A stretch of 64,000 bases of DNA from Chitinophaga flava (GCF_003308995.1 NZ_QFFJ01000002.1:186001-250000), one strand, 5' to 3'; shown: positions 42,901 through 53,300, counted from the stretch's first letter. Translations and numbers: made by a program. Notes: generated from the letters alone by a model not told the origin.

Positions 42901-44336
42901 CCGGATTGGAAAGTTTGAGCTCCCGGAAAATCATAGTTATCATAGAAGGTGTAGGTAAGTGGTACCAGATCGCCGTTGCTGATACCCGGCAAAGGGTTAT
43001 TGGCGTTCACACTGACACTAGCTTGACTGGCAGTACCATCTATTTCCAGTGTAGTGGAGGCACCAGGACCAGTATCAAAACCTGCTTCTGCCGTGATACT
43101 GTTGGCAGCCACATACCTGGCTCTCCCGTCAAAAGAAGCCACCACAAGGTTTGTAATGGGAGGTACAATATGGGTAAGAGTCTGTGTTCCGCCGGAAGTG
43201 CTGTTCATACCGGTCTGCAGGGGAGCTCTGCCGGCGCTTGTATTGTACAGGGCGGTCATCACTGGTCTGTTTACCTCATCATAAAAGGTGGCCAGCCACT
43301 GGTTCTGCAGGTTACCATCTCTCGAAAATACCAACCTGTCCCTTATATCATATACCATCTCTGATGAATCTGCGTCCGGCACTTTTTTCATGATCATCCG
43401 CTTACGTTCATCGTAACGATAGAAAAAACATAAGTCTTTCACAGAAGCCGGTGCCCAGGTGCTACCCATCAGCTCTACAGCCTTAGGCGGAATCGCGCAG
43501 CGCAGATTTTCATTATCATCATACACATAATAAGTACATAACCATCCGCTAGGGCCATCAGTAGCAACTGCCGACAGGGCCACCCGCTTCAGGATCATAT
43601 GACCAGCCTTGTCTGTAAAGGTTACTACCCGCTCTCCCTGTTCATTAATCGTTATGTTTTTTAACAAAGCCCCCGGCGTGTAGGCGTTGGAGGTAGCAGG
43701 AAACAGATCTCCTGCAGCGATGTGCCAGATACGGACAGCGTCTGCGGTTGTATTTACTGATACCTGCTGTTCAACAGGTTTGTTGCCACCTTCCAGAGCC
43801 CAGCTATTACCGGCCGCGTAAGTCTTTAATACCCGGTTAAGCGGCGAAGCTTCATAAGTAGTGCGGTTATAATAGATACATTCTCCGGAGCCGAGAGCAT
43901 TGGCGTTATTCAAATGAAACTGTGCCTGGGCATTAAATGGATCTGTTTTGAACTTGCCGTCTCCATTGTCCGGAGAAACATAGGGCAGATAACCATATTG
44001 TACTCTTCCATAAACATCATAGATAATCGGTGTCACCAGATCTTTTCCGGAAGGACTAATGCCTTTCACGACTGTTTGCAGGGGACGGCCCAGCCCATCA
44101 AAATATTGGGTCTGTTGTTTCACCTGGTCAATACTACCGGTATTAACTACTATAGTTGGATTGGAAATCGGCATAGACGGCTCCCATGTACGGATATAAT
44201 TAATTTTTGCACCTGTATAGGCTGCGGGAACAGTCACCGGTACAGCTGAGGGAATAGCACTGCCTCCGGGCTTATTCTGTGCAGAAAGGAAAACGACATG
44301 CAACAGACATGAAAACAGTATCCATAAATGACGCAT
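39945..44336 (-). CDS. DUF6443/RHS-repeat polymorphic toxin with HNH-like C-terminal nuclease domain
   Basis: 1463 aa with signal peptide (LWILFSCLLHVVFLSAQ). A DUF6443-type N-terminal region lies at about residues 45-190 (INYIRTWEPSMPIS, QQTQYFDGLGRPLQTVVKG, YDVYGRVQYGYLPYV). Many YD/RHS repeats follow (YDDKGRTIQQLSTNVSGG, YDPVSRLTVADF, YDASGNKLRKEV). The RHS core ends near 1240 (YDAFYRNLDPQIGRWWQVDP, YTAMENNPIRYSDFLGD). The last ~220 residues are a variable tip with a treble-clef-like motif: STEFHHVFITQRAQRAYNIP (His1399, His1400), NWLVNNRLNVW and QHALI (His1432). This suggests a DNase of the HNH/His-Me-finger kind. The tip coding region is more A/T-rich than the core, as expected for swapped toxin tips. 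Confidence 0.85.
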   Translation of the reverse strand: MRHLWILFSCLLHVVFLSAQNKPGGSAIPSAVPVTVPAAYTGAKINYIRTWEPSMPISNPTIVVNTGSIDQVKQQTQYFDGLGRPLQTVVKGISPSGKDLVTPIIYDVYGRVQYGYLPYVSPDNGDGKFKTDPFNAQAQFHLNNANALGSGECIYYNRTTYEASPLNRVLKTYAAGNSWALEGGNKPVEQQVSVNTTADAVRIWHIAAGDLFPATSNAYTPGALLKNITINEQGERVVTFTDKAGHMILKRVALSAVATDGPSGWLCTYYVYDDNENLRCAIPPKAVELMGSTWAPASVKDLCFFYRYDERKRMIMKKVPDADSSEMVYDIRDRLVFSRDGNLQNQWLATFYDEVNRPVMTALYNTSAGRAPLQTGMNSTSGGTQTLTHIVPPITNLVVASFDGRARYVAANSITAEAGFDTGPGASTTLEIDGTASQASVSVNANNPLPGISNGDLVPLTYTFYDNYDFPGAQTFQSGEAAYTKAGSNPYPVSNSIASNYTKGVVTGTRVKVLGTTDQWIVTTLYYDDKGRTIQQLSTNVSGGTDITTNLYDFNGKLLSSYLRHHNQRSGTISELRELTMLHYDAAGRLDSVKKRLNDTSVLKTVAVNTYDELSRLLTKRLGITSSTSQMETLTYDYTQQGWLKGINRDYVNTAGSTTNWFGEELSYDQGFTTNQLNGNIAGAKWKSRGDGIARSYGYSYDPVSRLTVADFTQQNSGSGNWTNDQIDFSVKDLSYDANGNIQYMTQRGMATNLIQTIDSLKYGYVINSNKLSFVTDRKNNPQSQLGDFKEISNDESADYSYDQNGNLTTDNNKHITGITYNHLNLPQTVTIPDKGTIRYLYDASGNKLRKEVTDISSGVSKTTTTDYIAGIVYQNDTLQFLAHEEGRIRALVTAGNPIAFRYDYFLKDHLGNIRTVLTEQTDFSMYTATMETGAAAKENILFSNIDNTRVNKPSGYPTDESAGANASVAKLTAADGGRKIGPSLVLHVMAGDTIQLGVKAFYKSPGQDKKSSAYMPAEAMLADLIHTFTPGDQMAGPHSAATERPFTPFDKDFYNNHYQQLKDNNTDKTQASRPRAYLNFVVFDEQFKLVEGNSGVRQVKAAPDQLQTLSTDKIPIQRNGYLYVYTSNETQEVLFFDNLMVSQISGPLLEETHYYPFGLTMAGISSNALKGTNYSKNRREFNGIEHTTDLDLNQYDAFYRNLDPQIGRWWQVDPKENDAISPYTAMENNPIRYSDFLGDTTMPGAGFWRNIWEGIKEGGRSTKQWVKSLGTLDGWGNTLDGIAAFSPFNVDEGSVNARTHMIDQAVNYVADIPNKTKDQIGHDLGYGAEKVGESVIVSKGGTLIENGARVLGEVAESGSSLLQGGRTFAQYKAARGGTETLARIPTSTGVQRVSTEFHHVFITQRAQRAYNIPNWLVNNRLNVWKVNTVQHALIDSYRYNFLRAGFKSDVGWFRRYNWFTKF

Positions 44337-44360
44337 ACAAATTGTTTTAAGAGGTTAACG

Positions 44361-47300
44361 CTATTGTGTTACAGGCTGTTGATATTGGTAATCCAGCTGT
44401 TTCAGGATATTGCTGTCCTGGTCCCGGATAAGTTTCAACCTTCCCTTGCTGTCGTATTCGTAAAAAGTAATCTTTCCGGAAGGGTCTGTGGCGGAGGTCA
44501 TGCCCAGCTGTGGAACATAGGTATAAGTAGTCACTAACGCAGGGGTGCCGGCAAGGCCAATGCGGATCTTGTTCAATTCTGCACGCATAGCGGCATCGGA
44601 GATATTGGTTTGCTGTATGATGACATTATTGACCAATGCGGCTACAGTGGAATAAGTACTGCCTGTTACCTTAGCCACCGGATAACTGTTGTTATATCCC
44701 CAGAGGTACACGTCCTTTGTATCACCGGTCTTATATTGCTCAGTAAGATTTCCCTTTTCATCATAAGCTGAAAAATTCGTTTCTATATAATCCTGCGGGG
44801 TATTATACTGACGGTAAACACCAGGATGAATTTTATTTCCGTTGAATAAACTGAAACTGAGTTTTCCGCCACTGGTAATTGCTGTGGCTACTGAATCCAC
44901 GTTTTCCAAAGGCTGCAGATAATTTTTACCCAGTAAGGAGGCCTTCATGTTTTGTTCAGCGGGTGTGAGTCCCCATACAAAATCTGTATTGGCAGTATAA
45001 GGATAGTGGTAAGTGTTGCTTTTTATAGTACCATCGCTTTGTCCGGTCTGTACCTGCCTGAGTAACAGCTGGTCTTTATAAAGATCATAGTTATTGGTTG
45101 TAACGGTGACAAATGTACCGGCGGGGGTGAACAAGGAATCTATTTTACGATTGAGCACGTAACTGCTTACTGTAGTTTGAAAAAAATTGCAGTCGGCATT
45201 ATAAGGTATTTCACTCTGATTACGAGGCCATTCCCTGTCTGTATGCCATTGATCCATAAGATCATGGTAATACGACTTAAATCTTATACCGGTTGCACCA
45301 CCCGGACTTGCTGCGCCATAATCATATGTTGTCCGTTTCACAAGCGTCCCGCTCCGATTATAGAAGCGTTCACTCAACAACAAGCCCCTCGATGAGCTAT
45401 TGTCAACAGGTGGAACCAGTGGAAAAGCGTCAAAGGATTCATCTGCCAGAAAACTAAAGGTTCTGTCTACCCAACCATTTCCATCTTCAATGGTCCTCAC
45501 TTCAGGGTATACAACATACGATCCCCCCTGTGCTGCCAGCGGATAGTTACTGGTCGCGTGCAAAGCCAAAAACCTACCACTCATCGATCCCGGATTCTGC
45601 GACGAGATAAAATGTAGAGGAGTGCTTAACAAGCCACAGGTGTAAGTTGAGTCGGTAGAATACAGTTGATATCTATATCGTGTTGTATTGGTTTTATTGC
45701 TCACCGGATCATAGTCCCTGATTTCTTTCACCCTGACACCACCTACATTCAGATTGTTTTTATTAAAGTATCCATAGGGCGTATCAATAGAATCTGTACG
45801 TAAAGTCGATTCTACCCAACTACCGTTAATAGCTGTGAGTGAGCAGGTATTACCATATTTATATACCTCTATCCGGTAATATCCATTTTGTATATCCAGT
45901 GTCCAGGGGGATAACCCATAGAGATTATTTATCTCATAACCATACGCATCACCAGGGTAGTTAAGCTTAAATAACTTCATATGAACACTACTGCAATCAT
46001 ATCCGTTAGCATCTAGAAAGAGGTTTAGCAAGGCTCCTCCATCGGTGCTGTTGATGGTAAATTCGTGCACCATACAGGGGGCCGGATCATCAATATAATT
46101 AAGGAAGTCTGTCCGGGTGAATTGTTGTGTCAGCGTATAAAGATCATCCTGGTAATGTTCCCAGTTGGTTATCTGCAGCGCAGTGTTTCCTTCATATGAG
46201 AACTCCCGGTATCCACCGGTAGGGAAAATAATTTTGGTAAGTATATTGGAAGCCGCATAAGCTGGTACTGCGGAGCGGTCCGCCTGTCCCGAACCATGGT
46301 ACGTTACACCTTTATACTTGTAAACATAATTGGGAAAATAGACGTAACTATTGTATTGATTATTAAAATACCCCCAATGGTCCACTGCACCAGACATTCT
46401 AGCTGGTAAATTGAAGTCCTCATTATATTCAAATTTATACACTGCACTATCTGATCCAATACCGCCAGATTCGGTAAATCCATTCAATTTGAGTCTTCTG
46501 ACAGAAACATCTTCAGCTGCGCTAAAATATCCCATGTTAAAAGCTACCCGTTTTCTGAGTATCCCGTTTAAATCATACAACTCAATGCTGTTTACTTTAG
46601 GTACCCATTTATTTTCATCCATCCGGTTGGTATCTGTGTTCAACAAGATGTAGCCAGTACTCCCATCAATACGGGATAATTGGTATTCGCCAACCCTGGT
46701 TTGTACCAGGGCCCTGTCACTGCTTACATTAAAGCCGGAAATGAGATCTAGTGGTGCGACCTCCAAAAAGCCGCCAGAGAAGGTGTTGAATAGGCCTCCG
46801 GAAAGTATATAACTATACTTTAATATACTTTCCTCGTTCATATCATATACCTCAGTCAGGTACCAGCTATAAGAAGATGTCCCTTGTTTTGTATTACTCG
46901 GGTTACTAACACTTGTGTAAGTATAGTCACTTGTGTTGTAATAACTGGCTGTCTTGTTTTTATTTTTACCAAAGTAGTATTTACGTCCGTTTTCATCTGT
47001 AATGATCCAATGCCGGATGCCATTATTCGGGATACCAGCAGTATCATATTCTATTTTGATCCCTGCGTTATCAGAGATAAGAATACTGCCATCTTCCCGG
47101 AATAAAAACTTTCCACTCTTACCATTAAAATTGTAATAGAATATGTCCGGTTCCTGGTCTCGTGGAAGGATTGTGGCGTCCCATACATCTGTGAGATTGG
47201 CACAATTGAAAGCGGATGGCTTGATATAGCTTAGGCGACCATATAATCTGTCGTCTTCTATACCATTCACAGTTTGTACAATTCTACCCGCTCCATCAGA

Positions 47301-47594
47301 GAGACTAAAACCCTGGCCTACGCAGCCAGGCGCTTCTTCCACCCGAATGCCTCCTGTGTTGTTATATTCCAGCGATATCGCCGCTCCCAGAGAGCCGCTT
47401 TGTAAACTCATTAAAGGAAAGCTAATAGGAACCGTTCCTGTATAGTTGCCAACAGGGCGTTCCAGCACTTTAAAAATGGATGCTGCATTCGGAGAAAGCG
47501 GCTTGACCTGGGGGATATTATTCTGAAATTGTGCTGTGGTATTGAAAAACAGCATACATAGGAACATGCTGAGTACAGGGAATTTACAAAACAT
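44361..47594 (-). CDS. Large exported RHS/SpvB-like repeat protein
   Basis: 1077 aa with signal peptide (VLSMFLCMLFFNTTAQF). The N-terminal part resembles the SpvB/RHS shell start: NAASIFKVLERPVGNYTGTV PISFPLM, ISLEYNNTGGIRVEEAPGCV GQGFSLSDGAGRIVQTVNG. Further on are Tyr-rich strands and, at the C-terminus, YEYDSKGRLKLIRDQDSNIL, an RHS-type repeat. It has no toxin tip. It is 24 bp upstream of the DUF6443-RHS toxin and probably builds or completes the beta-cage that carries it, or is a related surface protein. It is co-transcribed with the tail-fibre-like gene before it. Confidence 0.78.
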   Translation of the reverse strand: MFCKFPVLSMFLCMLFFNTTAQFQNNIPQVKPLSPNAASIFKVLERPVGNYTGTVPISFPLMSLQSGSLGAAISLEYNNTGGIRVEEAPGCVGQGFSLSDGAGRIVQTVNGIEDDRLYGRLSYIKPSAFNCANLTDVWDATILPRDQEPDIFYYNFNGKSGKFLFREDGSILISDNAGIKIEYDTAGIPNNGIRHWIITDENGRKYYFGKNKNKTASYYNTSDYTYTSVSNPSNTKQGTSSYSWYLTEVYDMNEESILKYSYILSGGLFNTFSGGFLEVAPLDLISGFNVSSDRALVQTRVGEYQLSRIDGSTGYILLNTDTNRMDENKWVPKVNSIELYDLNGILRKRVAFNMGYFSAAEDVSVRRLKLNGFTESGGIGSDSAVYKFEYNEDFNLPARMSGAVDHWGYFNNQYNSYVYFPNYVYKYKGVTYHGSGQADRSAVPAYAASNILTKIIFPTGGYREFSYEGNTALQITNWEHYQDDLYTLTQQFTRTDFLNYIDDPAPCMVHEFTINSTDGGALLNLFLDANGYDCSSVHMKLFKLNYPGDAYGYEINNLYGLSPWTLDIQNGYYRIEVYKYGNTCSLTAINGSWVESTLRTDSIDTPYGYFNKNNLNVGGVRVKEIRDYDPVSNKTNTTRYRYQLYSTDSTYTCGLLSTPLHFISSQNPGSMSGRFLALHATSNYPLAAQGGSYVVYPEVRTIEDGNGWVDRTFSFLADESFDAFPLVPPVDNSSSRGLLLSERFYNRSGTLVKRTTYDYGAASPGGATGIRFKSYYHDLMDQWHTDREWPRNQSEIPYNADCNFFQTTVSSYVLNRKIDSLFTPAGTFVTVTTNNYDLYKDQLLLRQVQTGQSDGTIKSNTYHYPYTANTDFVWGLTPAEQNMKASLLGKNYLQPLENVDSVATAITSGGKLSFSLFNGNKIHPGVYRQYNTPQDYIETNFSAYDEKGNLTEQYKTGDTKDVYLWGYNNSYPVAKVTGSTYSTVAALVNNVIIQQTNISDAAMRAELNKIRIGLAGTPALVTTYTYVPQLGMTSATDPSGKITFYEYDSKGRLKLIRDQDSNILKQLDYQYQQPVTQ

Positions 47595-47669
47595 AACAAC
47601 AATGATGTATAGGTCAGAAAATTTCGGGGATACAGGTTCGTCAACAGTTCGATTCCAAAGGTCTATGGT

Positions 47670-48527
47670 CTATTTGCCTACCAGAGCGCTATTTTTTTCT
47701 TTCAGGGTATTGATTTGTTTTTGCATATCAATTATGTACAGTGTCAATTCTTCTACCTTTTGTAACAATTGTTTATTAATGGCGCCAATATCCACCCCCT
47801 CTTTTTTAACTTCCTGTTCGGTCGGAATATTAGGCAGGTGTCCATTCTTCTTAATGAAGGTTTCCACATATTGTAAAGAAGGTAGATTATAATCGGTACT
47901 AAATACATAATCAGGCCATTCTGTAGCAGTAACCTTCACCCTTTGTGCGGTGATAGTTCCTGCTACCGCTAATTTCGACTGCGGGTTGAGCGTACCAATA
48001 CCAACATTCCCATTGTTAGCGTTGATGATCGTATTGTTTCCTTGATTGTTAATTTGTACGGGTTTGTTTGCAAAGCTCTGTATATAGGCAAAGTTACTAT
48101 CTGCTCCTAATCCCAACCTCATTCCAGCTTGTAAAACACGCAGCGCATAAGTAGTAGAAGTATTGAGATCAATCATGCTCCCATTTTGAATTTCCGCATT
48201 TCCATTAACAAGAAGTGCGTGTATACCATCATCAACAGGATTATTAATAAGCGTTCTACCACCTGTAGTTACTACTCCTCCAAGGTTATTTAAAAAGAGT
48301 GGTAAAGGTCGATTCAGGGTTCTGTCATATGCTCTTACCACACCACCTGTATCTGACTTGTATAATAGCTCGAGTCCACTTCCACTCAATGGCATCTTGT
48401 TTTGCCCGCTTATAATCAGGTAGTTATTCGTGACATTTCCACTATCTGTTACACTTTTCAAAGTTTCCTGTGCATTTACAGACATGGATAAATAAGTAAG
48501 GCAAATAAGTAGGAGTTTCCTTTTCAT
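47670..48527 (-). CDS. Tail-fibre-like exported protein with C-terminal coiled coil
   Basis: 285 aa, signal MKRKLLLICLTYLSMSVNAQ. The body has phage tail-fibre/beta-helix-like segments (NGNVGIGTLNPQSKLAVAG) and the region ATEWPDYVFSTDYNLPSLQY VETFIKKNGHLPNIPTEQEV, which is common in Bacteroidota surface proteins just before a C-terminal coiled coil. That coiled coil here is IGAINKQLLQKVEELTLYII to LKEKNSALV. It is the first gene of the minus-strand RHS operon, 75 bp upstream of the SpvB-like gene. A trimeric surface fibre for attachment is the likely role (inference). Confidence 0.75.
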   Translation of the reverse strand: MKRKLLLICLTYLSMSVNAQETLKSVTDSGNVTNNYLIISGQNKMPLSGSGLELLYKSDTGGVVRAYDRTLNRPLPLFLNNLGGVVTTGGRTLINNPVDDGIHALLVNGNAEIQNGSMIDLNTSTTYALRVLQAGMRLGLGADSNFAYIQSFANKPVQINNQGNNTIINANNGNVGIGTLNPQSKLAVAGTITAQRVKVTATEWPDYVFSTDYNLPSLQYVETFIKKNGHLPNIPTEQEVKKEGVDIGAINKQLLQKVEELTLYIIDMQKQINTLKEKNSALVGK

Positions 48528-48850
48528 AGATTTTATAGATTAAGTATCAACTTACCCGGAGTATGGTTGTTTGGGATGAGCGAATTGTATGGGATTAAAA
48601 TGCCAGAATGGTGGCGCGCTAGGGCCTGGGGTATCCAGCTTATTTATACTTACTAATAGGCCGTTGGACCATAAAAATAAGCACGTTTATCGAAGGTAAT
48701 TAGCAGTACTGTTGTTGGATCGCAGCAATATTGGGAAAGTAAAATATGTTGCAGAAATAGGGTTGAGATGAGAGGATTGTTTAAATATGGAGCCCCATCA
48801 TTAATAAATCTAGGACTTAAGTCCTGGATTTATTAATGATCCTTCATACG
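48528..48850. other. Intergenic region, 323 bp
   Basis: It lies upstream of the RHS operon and downstream of the SusD stop (both minus strand). It holds the long palindrome at 48797-48840. No ORF and no confident promoter was found, although the RHS operon promoter should be here. Confidence 0.6.
48797..48840. repeat. 44-bp near-perfect palindrome after the SusD gene
   Basis: Two 22-bp arms (48797-48818 and 48819-48840) are reverse complements with one difference (AAATCTAGGACTT against AAGTCCTGGATTT). There is no spacer. It starts 11 bp past the minus-strand SusD stop and has no T-run, so it is not a classical terminator. Confidence 0.75.
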
Positions 48851-50296
48851 CTAATATCCGGGATTCTGATTGATATTTGGATTGGCGCTTGTTTCTGCTT
48901 CCGGAATCGGTTGTAATCTCCTGAAATCTGTTGTTTTCACTGTCGGATAACTGGTATATCCTTTTACGCCCATATTCTGCCGGGTTATTTCTGCGTTGGT
49001 CCTGGTGAGATCAAAGAAACGGAGCCCTTCAAAGGCCAGTTCCTTGCGTCTTTCACGGAGGATGGCATCTGTCAGTGAAGTGCCGGTATAGGTGTAGGCA
49101 ATGAGTTTGTTGTCTCTGTTTTGTGCTACCTGGTTCAGATACAGCAGGGCAGTGGTTTCGTCACCGAGCCGTGCATAGGATTCGGACAGCGTTAGTAATA
49201 CTTCGGCGTAACGTAAGAGCTTTATTTCGTCTTTATCGGTTTTGGCGGCATTTTGATATTTGTTGACGAAGTAGGCCTGGTAGCTACCTCTGGTACCGTC
49301 GATAATCAGTCCACGGCGTTTATCCGTTGCCGTATATAACGCATAGGTATCATCGGTCACGAGCAGGTCGCCGAGGCCACTGCGGGAATAGATGTAATCC
49401 AGGCCTTCCGGACCGTTATTGGCGGCGGCGGAGTTGTTGAGTTCAAAGATGGATTCCAGTTTATCAGTACGGGCTGCTGCGCCGCCCCAGTAGGCATTGA
49501 AGCTGGCATCATCGGTGGCAAGGGTGTAGCCGCCGTTTTTAACCACCAGCAGGGCGGCATCGCGTGCATTGGCATAGTCGCCTTTGTAAAGGTAAGCTCT
49601 TGCCTGCATCGCTTTTACGGCATACTTCGCAATGAAGTTGGAGTTGGTGGCATGGATAGAAGGTGTTACATCCGGCATGATCTTGTAGGCACTGTCGAGG
49701 TCACTGATGATCTGGTCGTATACCTGTGCTACGCTATTACGTGCCGGCGTGATAAAGGCTCCTCCTATATCGGTGGAGAGTGTGATCAGCGGAACACCAT
49801 CGGCAGCAGGTTTTACGGTGTAAGGTGTAGCAAACCAGTTGACCAGATTCAGATAACACAGGGCTCTGATGGCATAGGCTTCCCCTCTCAACTGGTTTAT
49901 ATTGTTGTTGACATTGAGACGGGAGCCAATGATCCGGTTGGCCTGCAGGATACTGTAGTAGCTCTGTGACCACAGTAGTTTGGCTTCAGGGCTTCCGGCT
50001 ACAAAAGTATAACTGTACTGGGTAAGTAGCCTGCTGGAATTGGTGCTGCTGAGATACACATTATCTGCCAGCAGATCACCGAATACCACTGCGTTTCGGC
50101 CAAACAGGAAGTAGTTGTCCAGATTGCGGTATAAGCCTGCCAGTGCTTCCATCATATCGCCGTCGGTAAGAATCCCTTTTGATACCGAAACGGAAGTAGA
50201 AGGCTCTTCATCCAGAAAACTTTTGCCACAGGAAGAGATCAGCAACATGCCGGCAAGCAGCACTGACAGGTATCTGTATTTGAATTTGTTTTTCAT
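48851..50296 (-). CDS. RagB/SusD family nutrient-binding outer-membrane lipoprotein
   Basis: 481 aa. Lipoprotein signal (YLSVLLAGMLLISSC, Cys23), then FLDEEPSTSVSVSKGI and the SusD helical core (EAYAIRALCYLNLVNWFATP YT). The C-terminal part has LLRYAEVLLTLSESYARLGD, LRERRKELAFEGLRFFDLTR and RRLQPIPEAETSANPNINQN. Typical length for the family. It is 14 bp downstream of the SusC gene and forms its lid. The locus also holds lyase and glycosidase genes, so a plant or glycosaminoglycan-like polysaccharide is a reasonable substrate class. Confidence 0.95.
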   Translation of the reverse strand: MKNKFKYRYLSVLLAGMLLISSCGKSFLDEEPSTSVSVSKGILTDGDMMEALAGLYRNLDNYFLFGRNAVVFGDLLADNVYLSSTNSSRLLTQYSYTFVAGSPEAKLLWSQSYYSILQANRIIGSRLNVNNNINQLRGEAYAIRALCYLNLVNWFATPYTVKPAADGVPLITLSTDIGGAFITPARNSVAQVYDQIISDLDSAYKIMPDVTPSIHATNSNFIAKYAVKAMQARAYLYKGDYANARDAALLVVKNGGYTLATDDASFNAYWGGAAARTDKLESIFELNNSAAANNGPEGLDYIYSRSGLGDLLVTDDTYALYTATDKRRGLIIDGTRGSYQAYFVNKYQNAAKTDKDEIKLLRYAEVLLTLSESYARLGDETTALLYLNQVAQNRDNKLIAYTYTGTSLTDAILRERRKELAFEGLRFFDLTRTNAEITRQNMGVKGYTSYPTVKTTDFRRLQPIPEAETSANPNINQNPGY

Positions 50297-50310
50297 CTGA
50301 TAAAAAAATT

Positions 50311-53300
50311 TTAGAATCCGACATTAATCCCGAACGTGAAAGTTTTATACTTCAGCATATTCTGGTAGTCAAAGCCTGAGTAGCTGACTTCAGGGTCAAA
50401 AGGAAGGCGGTCGTCGAAGGTTTTTGTCCATAGATTGGTACCACGTCCGTATACATACAGTTTGTTGATGCCTAGTCGTTTTGCCAGTGCTATTTTACTG
50501 AGATCATAACCTATGCTGAGATTTTGTAAGCGGATATGATCACCGCGATACAGCCGGTAGGTACTGGTGGAATTATCGGTGGTGGTGGAGTATTTGGGAA
50601 CATCTGTCTGCTGGCCGGGAGTAGTCCAGCGGCGGTCATAGATGAACTGGTACTTGTTGTAGGTGTAATAGGCGCCGGAGGTAAAGTATAGATCAGACGC
50701 ACCGTATACCCAGTAGCCCAGATTATAGTTGAAGTCTACGCCTACGCTGATGCCTTTGTAGGTGAACACATTGCTGAAGCCACCCACATATTTGGGGATA
50801 GACTGACGGTCGAGTACCACGTAGGCCGCTTTCGAAATATCGGTGGTAGTAGTGCCATGACTGCCATCTGTATAATACAGCGGACTTCCAGTCTGTGGAT
50901 CTACACCGGCAAACTCCTTCAGGTAATAGTTATTGAAGCTGTATCCTTCTTTTAGATAAAACATGTCGTTGCGTTCCGGAGTGCCTTTGGGGAGCCGGGT
51001 GATCTCGTTTTTGTTAAGGGCCAGATTAAAATTGCTGTACCAGTTAAAGTCTTTGTATTTCAGTACATCGCCTTTAATGGTAAATTCCCAGCCTTTGTTG
51101 AGCATGGCGCCTACGTTCTGGCTTACACTGCCGAAACCGGTGGTGAGTGAGGTATTCACGGCGCGGATAAGTCCATCGATATTATTGCGGTAATAGTCTA
51201 CGGTTAGTATAAAGCGGTCATTGCTAAAGCCGATATCGGCGCCGGCATCAAATTTTTTGGAGGTCTCCCAACGCAGATCGGTATTACCGATGATGGAGTA
51301 CTGGCTGCCATTGTAGCCGGCGTAACTGTAGCTGCTGCTGTAGTTGATTTGTGGCATCCAGTCGTAGTTGCCGAGGTTGGCGTTGCCGGTGGTGCCATAG
51401 GATGATCTGAGTTTGAGTGAGGAAAGGATATGTTGTTGCTGGAAGAATCCTTCTTCGTGTACATTCCAGGTGCCGCCTACAGAGTAGAAGCTGGCGTTGC
51501 GATTATTGCTGGGAAACCGGGAAGAGCCATCTCTGCGGAAGGAGGCGTTGAGTGCATATTTATTCCGGTAGTTAATGCCAGCATTGGAATACAGCGAGGT
51601 GAAAGCGTAGTTGCTGTACTGGCCATAGGCGCCTACGGCAGTAGCTGCGTTGCTGAGGGCTGTCAGGTCTTCATGGGCAGATGGAAAACCGTTGCCTACG
51701 GCTGCCAGCAGGTATTTTTTGGATTTCTGGGCTTCATAACCAACAGAAGCGGTCACATAAAAATTATCATATCCGGGTATATTGTAACGGTAGTCCAGCT
51801 GGTTGCGGGTGAGCCAGTTGAAATAACGGGAGTAATAGTTTTTGCTGGTACCGCCGGCGGAAACGCCATCACCCATGACCGGGTTCAGGAAAATAGTTTC
51901 CTCAAGTGTATTGTAGTCCACGCTGAAATAGCTGGTATAGGTAAGCTGGTCCCATATATTCCATTTCAGTTTGGTGTTGCCTAGTACTCTTGTTTCAGAG
52001 AGGCGTTTGCTGTCGTTTTTAGCGATCCATAAAGGATTGTATACGCCCGGGAAGTTAGTGTTGCCACTCAGGCTGGTGTTGATAGAGCCGTCGTCGTTAT
52101 AGGCCAGCTGAAAGGGTCTTAATACGCGGGCGGCATAGGTAGGATTACCGGAGTATTGTGTGCTGTACGGTGTGTTCTGGTCTACGTTAGACACGTTGAT
52201 ACCTGCAGACAGCAGGAAACGTTTATTGATCTGATGGTCGAAGTTGATCAGGCCGGAGATTCTTTTGAAATCGGCGCCGATGGTGGTGGCCTGCTGATCG
52301 AAGTATCCGGCGGAGGCAAACAGTTTGGTTTTTTCGGTACCGCTGTTGACACTTACATTGTATTGTTGTTGACGTCCATTGCGGGTTACGAGGTCGTACC
52401 AGTTGTTGCTTTTGCCACTGTTTAAACCGTATTTGTCAGCGAGGTCTTTTACCTGGGCATCGGTATAACCGGAATTGGTGAGGCCTTCTCTGAACAGTTC
52501 TGCGTATTGATTGGCGTTGAGGGGCTGACCTGCATGCGGCAATCCTATAGGGCTGGAAGTACCTGCTTCGGCGTCTGCTCTGACCTGTGTTTTGCCGAAG
52601 CGTCCTCTTTTGGTGGTGATCACAATAACGCCGGTGCTGCCGCGGGAGCCATAGAGAGCAGTGGCGGCGGCATCTTTCAGTACATCGATGCTTTCAATAT
52701 CGTTTTGATTGATGCCGGCAAGTGCGTTGGAGGTGGTAACGGTACCTGATAATGCGCCGGAGTTGACAATCATACCATCTACCACAATCAGTGGATCTGA
52801 TGACAGGGACAGTGATCCCAGGCCACGGATACGGATGTTGACGTTGGCGCCGGGTTGCCCGCTGGTCAGCGGAGCCGATATGCCGGCTACTTTTCCCTGC
52901 AGGGACTGCATAAAGGAGGAGAAAGGTTTGTTTTCGAGTGCACTTCCGCTGATGGTGCCGATAGCACTGGTATTGGCGGCTCTGGTGGTGGTACGGTAAC
53001 CGTCTGTTACCACTACTTCATCCAGCAGGCGTATGCCAGGCCTGAGTCGTACATTGACAGTGCTGTTGCCTGCTTTTATTTCCTGGGGAAGATAACCCAT
53101 CATGCTGAAGAGCAGGACAGCGCCACGGGGTACCTGTTTAAACTGATAATGGCCTCCTGCGTCTGTAGTGGTAGCTTGTGAGGTGCCGGATACTTTTATG
53201 AGTACGCCCGGCATGGGAGTGCCGCTGCTGTCTGTGACGATACCGCTTACGCTCACTGTGTCGGATAAATTGCGGAAGGTATTACCGGCAGCGGATGTCC

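Noticed and set aside
39945..48527. Prophage remnant reading of the tail-fibre-like and RHS genes
   Set aside because: No capsid, terminase, integrase or attachment-site duplication is present; Sec signals on all three large proteins fit a surface toxin system better.
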